A DNA stretch of 64,000 nt. Source: Azotimanducus sp965199815 (lineage in GTDB: Bacteria; Pseudomonadota; Gammaproteobacteria; Pseudomonadales; Azotimanducaceae). Within the stretch, counting starts at the first letter, position 1, and every line of letters starts with the position of its first letter. This document shows, piece after piece, positions 44,933-53,500 of this stretch. The stretch is from positions 124,001-188,000 of the forward strand of contig CBDATE010000021.1 of assembly GCA_965199815.1 (NCBI GenBank), in the 5' to 3' direction. The notes below the pieces were generated by a model, which made no database searches, was not told the origin of the DNA, and saw only the letters and a program-made list of their open reading frames with translations. The translations under genes were made by a program, and so were the position numbers.

Positions 44933-46017
44933 AACGCCCGGCCAGAGAAGGCGAGCCGATCGGGATGGCCGCCATTGATTTGTTCGCCTCCGGAATGGGC
45001 GCCTTTATTCTCATTGCTGTGGTATTCATGGTTCTGGTAGCGGTCTCGCCAACGAAACCAGGCGCCGTCAATGACTCACCGACACCCGCCTGCCCGGAGC
45101 CCATCCCGTGTCCTGAAGCCCCCCGATGTCCGGAGCCGCCACCTCCCTGCCCGGCCACGCCAGCATGCCCGGTATGCCCTGCTGCGCCCGAGTGTCCGGC
45201 GCCTTGCCCGGCAGCCGAATTGCCGACCTGTCCGGAACACCCGCCTTGCCCGGAACCCAAGCCATGCCCGGAGCAGGCTGCTTGCCCGGTTTGTCCAGTC
45301 TGCCTTGACCCATTGTCATGCCCGGAACATGTCTGTCCGGATTGTCCAGTCTGCCCGGAACCCCAACCGTCGCCAGAACCGCCATCGCCTTCCACGCCCG
45401 AGCCGACCTCAGTGCCGCCCGTTATGCCGGAAACGCCACTGCCCGATACCGACCTGGTTTTCATACTCGACACCACCGGCAGCATGGGGGTCGAACTTGA
45501 GGCGCTCAAACGTGAATTGCATGTGATGGCAGAGGTTCTCGAACGCCTCATGCCGTCTCTGGGGATAGGTGTCGTCACGGTCAATGACCGCCTGCAAACG
45601 CCGGTTGTGCGCAATCATCCGCTGCGACAGGTCACAGGTGACGAGACTGCGATGCGGGATTTGCAGCGTTTTCTGAGGAATCTGTCGGTCAACGATGCCC
45701 GCGGGCCGAATACGGACCTACCGGAGGCCATTCTGAGTGGCCTGCAGACCGCCGTTGCATCCCGATTTCGGCAGCAAGCAGTCAGCCGTATTCTGGTCGT
45801 GATTACCGATGCCTATGCTTATGACGACGAAGCCGAGGCATCCTGGGCGTTGGCCAGGGCTTACGCTGCCAAGGAAGGACACCGCATTTCGACAGTGCAT
45901 GTTCGGGGTAACCCGGCATCCGAGAAGTACCTGAAAGCACTGGCGGAGGCAGGTGGTGGCCAGTTTGTTCCAGACCGTGGCTCCATTCTTGCCAATGTTC
46001 TGCTGAGCGTACTCTGA
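44929..46017 (+). CDS. ExbD/MotB-like TM segment, Cys-Pro stalk and VWA domain fusion
   Basis: 362 residues from GTG 44929, overlapping the channel stop by 4 bp (GTGA). One transmembrane helix (about 15-40, AIDLFASGMGAFILIAVVF) with Asp17 at its start, as the proton-binding Asp of ExbD/TolR/MotB. Residues 55-142 are a Cys-Pro-rich stalk with 18 Cys in repeats such as CPEP, CPVCP and CPEH. Residues 176-362 are a von Willebrand A domain with MIDAS motif DTTGS (181-185), NTD (261-263) and ITDAYAYDD (292-300). The VWA domain would face the periplasm and bind a metal-dependent ligand, perhaps the lipoprotein. No comparable fusion is known to me. Confidence 0.9.
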   Translation: MKRPAREGEPIGMAAIDLFASGMGAFILIAVVFMVLVAVSPTKPGAVNDSPTPACPEPIPCPEAPRCPEPPPPCPATPACPVCPAAPECPAPCPAAELPTCPEHPPCPEPKPCPEQAACPVCPVCLDPLSCPEHVCPDCPVCPEPQPSPEPPSPSTPEPTSVPPVMPETPLPDTDLVFILDTTGSMGVELEALKRELHVMAEVLERLMPSLGIGVVTVNDRLQTPVVRNHPLRQVTGDETAMRDLQRFLRNLSVNDARGPNTDLPEAILSGLQTAVASRFRQQAVSRILVVITDAYAYDDEAEASWALARAYAAKEGHRISTVHVRGNPASEKYLKALAEAGGGQFVPDRGSILANVLLSVL

Positions 46018-46035
46018 AGTGCTCCCGGTAGGCTG

Positions 46036-47008
46036 GTGTCAATGCCGAGTTGGAGCCGAGTGCATCTGGAGTGCGACGGCAGGGCGGTGGCGAGCCATTC
46101 CACCGGGCAGGCCAACCACGATGCCGGGGGTGAGGGTTCGGATCCGGACGCGGATTGGGGCAAGCACGAAACGCGGGGCGTGGACAAGCAGGGGCGCGCC
46201 TGGAAGCAGGTCAAGAGTTGGTTTGGCTATACGGCCTGCATCTGATTGCGGACACCCGCTATGAGTTGCCGGTGGCCTTTGCGGTGACGCGGGCATCGGC
46301 TTCGGAGCAGCCGGTGGTGGGAAAGCTGCTGGCGGAGTTGTTCGAGGCTGGGCCGGATCTGGCGCAGCGGTGCCGGGGCTTCAGCACGGACGGGTCTATG
46401 ACGGCGGAGCGTTGGAGCAGGCGTTATGGGACGAGCACGGGATTCGGCCGCATCCAGACCACGCTCCTGCACAGCCGACCCTGCACAGCCTGGACCCCGA
46501 GTGGACGGACAACATCCTGTACAGCGAGCGGGGCGAGGTGTTGTACCGTTGTCCGGCGACAGGGACGGAGCGCCCGATGGCGTTCCAAGGGTTCGAATCG
46601 GACCGGGGGACGCTGAAGTATCGGTGTCTGGTGGTGGCTTGCGACCTGAAGTGCGAGGGCCGGTCGGTGTGCCTTTCGCAGTCCGGCTCGAAGGGGGGCG
46701 ACTTCGGGCGCATTGTGCGTATCGATCTCGAGCGCGCGAACCGGCGCATCTTCACCCCCACGCTCTGGGGCTCGCCCGCTTGGCGACGCGGCTACAACCG
46801 ACGCTCGGCACTGGAGCGGATCAACGCGCGCCTGGACCACAGCTTCGGCTTCGAGGTGCATTTCATCCGCGTTCTGGCCAAGATGAAGACACGGATGGGG
46901 CTGGCGCTCGCGGTGATGATGGCGCTGGCGGTCGCCGCCGTGGTCGAGGGGCGAAACGAGCGGATGCGCTCGCTCGTGCGCCCGGTCCCGTTTGCAGGCA
47001 CCGGATAG
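46036..47008 (+). pseudogene. DDE transposase relic with frameshifts
   Basis: Reads as a transposase only by changing frame twice: LECDGRAVASHSTGQANHDA...KSWFGY (46036 frame), then GLHLIADTRYELPVAFAVTR...RCRGFS (46155 frame), then VYDGGALEQALWDEHGIR...ERINARLDHSFGFEVH (46370 frame). The N-terminus is absent. Looks like an IS4/IS5-superfamily member. 47009-47214 is non-coding; its last about 50 bp match the end of the IS481-like elements. Confidence 0.8.
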
Positions 47009-47214
47009 CGCTGCGCCAACTCCCAACCGCTCGAACCCGTCCCCTGCCAGCCCTTGGACGCGGCACCCCTGTCCGCAGCACACCCTTGTTGAGAGCCTTT
47101 CTCATCTACCCGCGACCGGCCCTCGTTCCAACCTCTCCCCAGCACTCCAATCCGCTACCCCGCCTTCAATCAATCCTTACTCAGGCTCCGGTAGTCTCAC
47201 ATCTGTTTGGACCA

Positions 47215-47610
47215 GGGAAACTCTGAATAACAGAGTTTCCCGTGCGGCACAAGGATGTGCCCGCTGACATTTTTGCAGGACAGCAAAAATGCACGGCGCA
47301 GCCGTCCGAAGGGGCGGGCACAAGGAAGTGCCCGCTGACATTTTTGCAGGACAGCAAAAATGCACGGCGGAGCCGCGCGCAGGGGCGGGCACAAGGAAGT
47401 GCCCGCTGACATTTTTGCAGGACAGCAAAAATGCACGGCGGAGCCGCGCGCAGGGGCGGGCACAAGGAAGTGCCCGCTGACATTTTTGCAGGACAGCAAA
47501 AATGCACGGCGGAGCCGCGCGCAGGGGCGGGCACAAGGAAGTGCCCGCTGAAGCGCCCTTCTGATTTGCGAATATGATCAAGTCCACGGATGGACTTGAT
47601 CAGAACATAC
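47215..47610 (+). repeat. Hairpin-mosaic element E with four 71-bp units
   Basis: 396 bp. Left-end hairpin at 47215, direct passage into a GGCACAAGG/GTGCCC stem, four 71-bp units (47266-47549), then TCTGATTTGCGAATATG, the right-end hairpin and AGAACATAC. The two middle hairpins of the other copies are missing. Three of the four units carry a variant (GGAGCCGCGCGCAGGGG). It abuts the right 283-bp repeat exactly. Confidence 0.93.
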
Positions 47611-47611
47611 T

Positions 47612-47749
47612 TGGTCAACCAACCTGACGGACGAGGAATATCAGCTTATCGGGGTCTCACCGGTCAATGCGGGCAATGTGCAGACGGGCATCACCATGGA
47701 GCCGCGCATGTGGGGTGCCACCCTGTCGAAGCGCTTTGGTAGCGGATAG
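47612..47749 (+). pseudogene. TonB receptor C-terminal fragment (duplicate)
   Basis: Encodes the final STNLTDEEYQLIGVSPVNAG to FGSG* of the receptor at 36093-38612, without any 5' part. It is the first half of the right 283-bp repeat (47612-47894). Confidence 0.93.
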
Positions 47750-48148
47750 GGAGGTTATCTGCTGGTCGCGGGCGCGACCTGTCGCACATCCTTGAAAGGA
47801 ATTCCGCGGTCGGCAGCCGATTCGCGCGGCATGCCCAGTACCCGCTCGCTGATGATGTTGCGTTGCATCTCCGTGCTGCCGCCACCGAGGCAGGAAGCCT
47901 GACGAAAGATGTACGCCTTGCCCGTTTCGCCGTCCGACTCGCGCGCATCCCAGGCCACGGCATCGGTGTCGGCAATCTGCAGGGCGACAGTGCTGCGGCG
48001 TACCGCGCCTGTCGCGCTGAACAGGCACAACAGTGCACTGGCAGTGGTTGGCAGTGCCTCACAAGCGATGCCCCTTACCACCCGGTGCACCATCTGTGCC
48101 TTGACGGTCTGCAATACATGCATGTCAGCCAGGAGTGCACGCACCTCG

Positions 48149-49713
48149 GAGTCTGCGCCGTAGAAACGGGTTTGAGATAATAGGGATATTGGGAACTATG
48201 GGGTTGAATAGATGCCTACAACATTTCGCCGGTACCAGCCGGAGCAGGGGATATTGCTTCCGCCGGACATGAGGGAATGGCTTCCGGAAGGGCACCTGTC
48301 GGCGCATGTGAGCGATCTGGTTGACAGTTTGGATTTGGCGGCGTTTTACGCGCCGTATGAGGGAGATGGTCGTCGCAGGTCGCCGTACGATCCGCGGATG
48401 ATGTTGAAGCTATTGATATACGGGTACGCGACAGGGGTATTTTCGTCGCGGAAGATAGCGAGGAAGGTGGAAGAGGATGTAGCGTTTCGAGTGTTGGCGT
48501 GCGACAACAGGCCGAGTCACCGGACGATATGCGAGTTTCGGCGTCGACATTTATCTGATTTCAAGCGGGTATTTGTTGATGTGGTGCGATTGGCGGCGGA
48601 GTTGGGTGTGGTGAACTTGGGGAAGCTGTCGATTGACGGTACGAAGGTACGTGCGAATGCTTCGAAGCGCAAGGCGATGACGTATGAGCGGATGAAGCAG
48701 GAGAAGAAGCGTTTGCAGTCCGAGATAGGAGCGTTGCTTGCGTGTGCGATGGCGACGGACGAGCAGGAGGACGAAGCGTATGGTGAGGATGTGCGTGGCG
48801 ACGAGTTACCGGAAGAGTTGCGTCGGCGGGAGGCGCGTCTGTCGGCGATTGAGTTGGCGAAGGCGCGTCTTGAGGCACGGGCACGGGAGGCGGACGATGC
48901 GCGCGGTCGAGTTCCTGGGGAGAAGCGCAATCCACGGGGCGGTCGGCCGTATGCTCGTGAATATGGAGAACCGGACGGGAAGGCGCAGGACAACTTCACG
49001 GATTCGGAGAGCCGGATCATGAAGACATCTTCGGAAGGGTTTCAGCAGTGCTACAACGCGCAGGCGGCGGTAGAAGGGGGCAATCAGTTGATCGTATCGG
49101 CTGAGGTGACAGCGAATGGGAGCGATCAGGGATGCTTGGTGCCGCTGATTGAGGATGTGGAATTGACGCAGGGTGTTCGGGCGGAAAGGGTGCTGGCGGA
49201 CGCGGGCTACTGCGCTGAGTCGGAGTTGGAGAAGCTTGAGAGATTGGGAGTTGATGGGTATGTGGCGGTTGGTCGTGAGGGTCGCCGGGCGGCATCGGTG
49301 GATGCGAAGAAGCATCCGTGCAAGGCGCGCATGGTAAAGAAGCTGGCGACCGAGGCAGGTCGTGCCCGATACGCGGAACGCAAGTGGCTGTCGGAGGCCC
49401 CCATTGGATGGGTAAAAGAGGTCCTGGGTTTCCGGCGATTCAGTGTGCGTGGTCTGCAGAAGGCTCGCGGGGAGTGGGACTTGGTATGTCTGGCGTTGAA
49501 TATCAAGCGAATGCAGAAGTTCGCGACGGCGAGATAACGCCAGATTCGGCCTCACAGCGGCCTTTTCAGCTTGGATACGGGTGTTCTGGGACTTTCAAGG
49601 GTGATATGAACCGAAAATCCCGGGGATGAACTCAGGGTCCCCAAGCACAGGAACGCAACCTTGTTCCAGATGGCTCCTCGAACCGACCCTGTTACTTCCT
49701 GTCGCGCAGACTC
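48149..49713 (+). mobile_element. IS1182-like insertion sequence, copy 2
   Basis: 1565 bp, inverted repeats GAGTCTGCGC, 4-bp target duplication CTCG at 48145-48148 and 49714-49717. Opposite orientation to copy 1. Confidence 0.95.
48212..49537 (+). CDS. IS1182-family transposase (copy 2)
   Basis: 441 residues, same domain order as copy 1 and intact. Differences such as KVEEDV, MKQEKKRLQ, ATEAGRAR and IGWVKEV show that the two copies have had time to diverge slightly. Confidence 0.95.
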   Translation: MPTTFRRYQPEQGILLPPDMREWLPEGHLSAHVSDLVDSLDLAAFYAPYEGDGRRRSPYDPRMMLKLLIYGYATGVFSSRKIARKVEEDVAFRVLACDNRPSHRTICEFRRRHLSDFKRVFVDVVRLAAELGVVNLGKLSIDGTKVRANASKRKAMTYERMKQEKKRLQSEIGALLACAMATDEQEDEAYGEDVRGDELPEELRRREARLSAIELAKARLEARAREADDARGRVPGEKRNPRGGRPYAREYGEPDGKAQDNFTDSESRIMKTSSEGFQQCYNAQAAVEGGNQLIVSAEVTANGSDQGCLVPLIEDVELTQGVRAERVLADAGYCAESELEKLERLGVDGYVAVGREGRRAASVDAKKHPCKARMVKKLATEAGRARYAERKWLSEAPIGWVKEVLGFRRFSVRGLQKARGEWDLVCLALNIKRMQKFATAR

Positions 49714-50583
49714 CTCGGGGTCGTTCAGGCATCCGCGTGATCGCGCCAGATCGATCAGGTCGTCAATGGATTCACGCCGACGATTCGCGGCACCGCTCGC
49801 GTAAGGCGAAGAGCCGCCGGTGGCGCTGCGCTCGTGGAACAGGAGGCGCTGAGCGACGCTCCAGCCGTCGTTGACCTTGCCAATCACCTGCTCCGGCGCA
49901 ACCGGCACATCCTCGAAGAATTCCTGACAGAACTCAACGGCCCCATCGGACTGTCGAATACGTTTCACAGTCACGCCGGGCTGGTGAATCCCGAGCATGA
50001 ACATGGTGAGTCCCCGATGCTTGATTGCGTCCCAGTCCGTGCGTGCCAGGCAGATGGCGTAATCCGAGAAGTAGGCGTAGGAACTCCATATCTTGGAGCC
50101 GTTCAAGAGGTAGTTGGTGCCATCAAAGCGGGCGGAGGTGATGACCCCGGCCAGGTCCGAGCCGCCCGAGGGTTCGGACATGAACTGCACCCACAATTCA
50201 TCGCCGCGAATCATGGCCGACAGATGCTCACGTTTCTGCGCCTCGGAGCCCGAATCGAGAATAGTGGGCGCGATGATGGTCAGGGTAGGGGTGTTGAACA
50301 GCAGCGGCATTTCGTATGGGCGGGATTCTTCCGTGAACGTCTTCTGATAGGTACGCGGCAGGCCCTGACCGCCGTATTCTCTGGGGAAGCACAGGCCGGC
50401 AAAACCCGCTTCGAAGAGCCTCTTCTGCAATACCCTGGCGCGCGTGGCATCGTCTTCCTCGACATTCATTGCGTTCCAGGGCGGCGCATCTTCCGGCAGG
50501 CGAGGCAGGTTGGCCGCCAGCCAGGTGCGAGCCCGTTGGCGAAATGCCTGCAGTGATTCCATGTTCGTGCCTCCGCTGGAGTT

Positions 50584-51729
50584 TCAGAATTTCAACAGAT
50601 TGGCAATGCTCTTGCGCTGCTCGTGTGGCGCACCGAGGATGGCTCGATTGCAGGTCACGCGGCGTAGATACAGGTGTATGTCGTGGTCCCAGGTGACACC
50701 GATACCACCATGCATCTGCACACACTCCTGCAGTATCTCGGGCGCATAGTCTCCGATGAACGCTTTCGCCACGCGAGCCAGACAGGCGCTGTCTTCAGCC
50801 TGTTCAGCAATGGCGCGCAGTGCCGCCGAAGTGGTTGCCTGGCAGCCTTCAAGCCAGGTTTTCATATCCGCAAAGCGATGTTTGAGGGCTTGATAGGATG
50901 CCAGCGGACGCCCAAAGGAGTAGCGTTCGAACGCCCACTGCAGGGTGAACTCGAACACCCGAGCCACTGCACCGACACTCTCCGCACAGGACACGCCAAG
51001 GCCGATCCGGAGTTGACGCTCGACATCATCGGCTGTATCGCCCTCAGCGCCCACCAGGCATGTGTCGTCCACTTCTACTCCATCGAATCGAATTCGTGCG
51101 AAGCGGCGCACCAGGTCCAGGCTTGTCAATGGCTCGACAATCACTCCCGGCGTGTCGGCCGCGAGCAGGAACTGTGTGAGCTGTCCATCGCAGCGCGCCG
51201 TCAGGAGTAGATATCGCGCTTCGGCAGCCGCTTCCACTGGCCATTTGGCACCGCACAGGCGATAGCCCCCCGGTATCCGTTCAGCCTCCATCATCACCGA
51301 ATCGGCGCTCCAGGCCTGCCCACCTTCGGCAAAGCACCAGCTCGCTGTCGCTTCCCCTGATACCAGCGCCGGGAGTATCTCGGTTCTCTGCTTCGGATTG
51401 CCCGAGCGCGACAGGGTGGATGCAACCAGGCTACAGGGCAGCAAGGGCCCCGGGGACACCATGCGTCCCATCTCTTCAGCAACCAACCCCAGATAGAGGA
51501 CCCCCTCATCGCCAAGTCCCGGACCGCCGACATCCTCATCGACCAACAGTGAAATCCAGCCGAGTTCGGCCGCCCGCTGCCACCAGTCGGCATCAAAGCC
51601 CGCGTCGGTTTCGGCCAGCGCACGTACCTCGTTCAAGTTGCATTCATCCGCCAGAAACCTGCGCGTCGAGTCGGCGAACAGCCGCTGCTCCTCGCTCAAA
51701 TCGAAATCCAGGGGGCCTGCTGCATACAT
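50584..51729 (-). CDS. Acyl-CoA dehydrogenase
   Basis: 381 residues. FDLSEEQRLFADSTRRFLAD at the N-terminus, LPALVSGEATASWCFAEGGQ in the middle, and QECVQMHGGIGVTWDHDIHL with YLRRVTCNRAILGAPHEQRK at the end. Probably formed a two-subunit dehydrogenase with the interrupted gene just downstream, as at 27292-29636; it may now lack its partner. Confidence 0.93.
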   Translation of the reverse strand: MYAAGPLDFDLSEEQRLFADSTRRFLADECNLNEVRALAETDAGFDADWWQRAAELGWISLLVDEDVGGPGLGDEGVLYLGLVAEEMGRMVSPGPLLPCSLVASTLSRSGNPKQRTEILPALVSGEATASWCFAEGGQAWSADSVMMEAERIPGGYRLCGAKWPVEAAAEARYLLLTARCDGQLTQFLLAADTPGVIVEPLTSLDLVRRFARIRFDGVEVDDTCLVGAEGDTADDVERQLRIGLGVSCAESVGAVARVFEFTLQWAFERYSFGRPLASYQALKHRFADMKTWLEGCQATTSAALRAIAEQAEDSACLARVAKAFIGDYAPEILQECVQMHGGIGVTWDHDIHLYLRRVTCNRAILGAPHEQRKSIANLLKF

Positions 51730-51757
51730 GATGTGGGCCTCGAAAAAGCTAAATCAT

Positions 51758-52219
51758 TTAGCTGATATTAGCCGATTGTACCAAGCTGTCCAGTAACGGA
51801 GATGCCTCATTCTTCCAGTGCAGTTTGATCCGTCTTCTGGCGATGAGCCAGTGCACACCGCTCTTTGTGAAGTGGTCGATATAGGTACCCATATGGTCGG
51901 GCCCCACCGCGGTATAAACGATGAAGTAGGTCCAGCACCGGGCTTCGCTTGCGGAGACGAATTCGATACGGCTGGTGGTCAGGTGGTGTCGCACGAATCC
52001 TGTCCTCCGGGCCGGGTCTCTGGCGCGCTGCGCTATGCCGCCACGCAATGCCTCGACGATAGCGACACGGCCCTCGAACACGCCGGTGGGCGTTTCAAGT
52101 ACGCCATCTTCAACGAAGGCAGAGGCCAGGCCTTCGAGGCGACCTCTGTCGCCCTCGGTGTTGTAGATGGACATGGTGTGTCTGATGGCCTCGCGTGCCA
52201 GCGCCTGGCTCGGGGTCAT
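51758..52219 (-). CDS. NTF2/SnoaL-like protein
   Basis: 153 residues from ATG 52219 (GGAGACAGGC upstream); an ATG four codons earlier is possible. LAREAIRHTMSIYNTEGDRG and FVEDGVLETPTGVFEGRVAI match SnoaL-like cone folds, used as small hydratases, isomerases or dioxygenase beta-like partners. The C-terminus has GTYIDHFTKSGVHWLIARRR. Reaction unknown; likely cotranscribed with the acyl-CoA dehydrogenases. Confidence 0.85.
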   Translation of the reverse strand: MTPSQALAREAIRHTMSIYNTEGDRGRLEGLASAFVEDGVLETPTGVFEGRVAIVEALRGGIAQRARDPARRTGFVRHHLTTSRIEFVSASEARCWTYFIVYTAVGPDHMGTYIDHFTKSGVHWLIARRRIKLHWKNEASPLLDSLVQSANIS

Positions 52220-52267
52220 GCCTGTCTCCATTGTTTCCGGGTCATGCGAGGGTTCGTCAAGCGAGCC

Positions 52268-53137
52268 TCACAGCCCCCAGCACTCCAGATCTTCGGCGAG
52301 CATCACCGGGCCCGTGTAGCCCGCCTCGATAGCTTGCAGGGTTTGCAATTCCCGGCCGCGCGTGTGGGCACCGCGGGCACCCAGAATAAGCATGCGCACA
52401 TCGGCTTCGGCGGCAATGTGGCCGATTTGCGATGGCCTCGCGGAGGCGTTGCGAGAAGCCCCGCGAGCGGTTTCCGGGACACCGAGGTTGGCCACCAGCG
52501 CGTCTGACCCTTGGGCGAATTCGGCCATGACATCCTTCTGATTACTGAAATCGCCGGTGAAGGTGATGGATTGTTCGCCAATGGTGATGCGCCAGGCGAG
52601 CCCGCGCTCTTCGCCATGATCAACCGGGATGGCGGCGGCGCGCAGCGTTTCGTTTCCATAACGCGCCCAGCGCCGTCTGCCCTCGGCGCTGATACTGTGC
52701 ACTGTCGGGGTTTGCGATGCCAGTTCGAGGCCGGCAAAATACTCCAGAAAGGCCTCGTCTTCCGCGAACGGACCCATGAGGGTGAGTCGCTTGTCCTCGC
52801 TGCTGCTGCGCAGAAAAGCCCACAGATCCGATGTGTTCTCGCGGTCGAGATGCGTGATTGCAATAGCATCAAGATCGTCAATGCTGGCATCGGCTTCGTC
52901 AAACCTGACGGCGGAACCCTGTCCGGCATCCACGAGCAGCTTCGCCTGGTTATCGACCCACACCAGATAGCTGCTCGCTACCGATGTCTCGACATAGCGC
53001 ACAGCCCCTGAGCGCAACACCTGAATCCACACCCCCTCGTCGCCGCACCAGGGTGCTTCGCTGATCACGGCATTGGCGTGTGGGGCGAGCAAGAACAACA
53101 GCCAGGGGAGGCCGAACAGGGGCGACAGTGTTCTCAT
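52268..53137 (-). CDS. Secreted MBL-fold protein with degenerate metal site
   Basis: 289 residues. Signal peptide 1-23 (ending HANA). MBL pattern: YLVWVDNQAKLLVDAGQGSA, then AIAITHLDRENTSDLWAFLR where HxHxDH is expected, a later PVDHGEERGLAWRI and TFTGDFSNQKD. The canonical motif reads H96-L-D-R-E-N, so three of four ligands are changed. Either an inactive homologue or one with altered metal use. Exported to the periplasm. Confidence 0.82.
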   Translation of the reverse strand: MRTLSPLFGLPWLLFLLAPHANAVISEAPWCGDEGVWIQVLRSGAVRYVETSVASSYLVWVDNQAKLLVDAGQGSAVRFDEADASIDDLDAIAITHLDRENTSDLWAFLRSSSEDKRLTLMGPFAEDEAFLEYFAGLELASQTPTVHSISAEGRRRWARYGNETLRAAAIPVDHGEERGLAWRITIGEQSITFTGDFSNQKDVMAEFAQGSDALVANLGVPETARGASRNASARPSQIGHIAAEADVRMLILGARGAHTRGRELQTLQAIEAGYTGPVMLAEDLECWGL

Positions 53138-53184
53138 CAGATGGTTCGCTTCGGCTTCGATTGCGTACGCTGGGCTGTCAGTGT

Positions 53185-53203
53185 ACGGGAAACTCTGTTA
53201 TTC
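53185..53203. repeat. Hairpin-repeat remnant H
   Basis: ACGGGAAACTCTGTTATTC, left-end hairpin arm and loop of the mosaic family with the second arm replaced. It marks the 5' boundary of the RND relic, suggesting deletion through an element. Confidence 0.7.
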
Positions 53204-53205
53204 CA

Positions 53206-53500
53206 ATTGGAAAGTGAGCCTGAACTCGTTGGCTGATCTGCTGGCAGCGAGCGTCGCAGCCTGGCGGTGGAGGCCATGATGCAGCGCCTGCGCCCGATTC
53301 TGGTCACCACGCTGACCACCCTCGGCGGTGTCATGCCGACGGCCTATGGCATTGGCGGGTACGATGCGCTTATGAGCCCCATGTCCGTGGCTATCGGCTG
53401 GGGGTTGGTGTTCACTTCCATGGTGACCCTCTTTCTCGTGCCTGCGCTCTACTCGCTGGTGGATGGCTTCACAAGATCAATTGCAAGGACAGGATCATGA
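53206..53500 (+). pseudogene. RND-type efflux/export protein, C-terminal relic
   Basis: Last about 85 residues of an RND family protein: EAMMQRLRPILVTTLTTLGG, MSPMSVAIGWGLVFTSMVTL, FLVPALYSLVDGF. Upstream in another frame LNSLADLL may continue the gene, so a frameshift lies near 53240. The 5' part is gone. Its stop overlaps the following SDR start (ATGA), which shows the original operon. Confidence 0.85.

Larger units (their letters stand above)
47755..50562 (-). pseudogene. Acyl-CoA dehydrogenase interrupted by the second IS1182-like copy
   Basis: Coding parts 50562-49714 and 48144-47755 on the minus strand. Removal of the IS with one copy of the CTCG duplication gives a 412-codon frame. 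N-terminal half: LCFPREYGGQGLPRTYQKTF, QFMSEPSGGSDLAGVITSAR, NGSKIWSSYAYFSDYA. C-terminal part: IADTDAVAWDARESDGET and CLGGGSTEMQRNIISERVLG. GGAGG precedes ATG 50562. It was the partner of the ACAD at 50584, 21 bp upstream. Confidence 0.95.

Noticed and set aside
40741..46017. Zorya defence system
   Set aside because: Channel and TM partner recall ZorA/ZorB, but there is no ZorC/ZorD or ZorE and the partner ends in a VWA domain instead of an OmpA-like domain.
46426..47226. 266-codon frame as a gene
   Set aside because: Arg/Pro/Ala-rich out-of-frame shadow of the transposase relic; the homologous frames are elsewhere.
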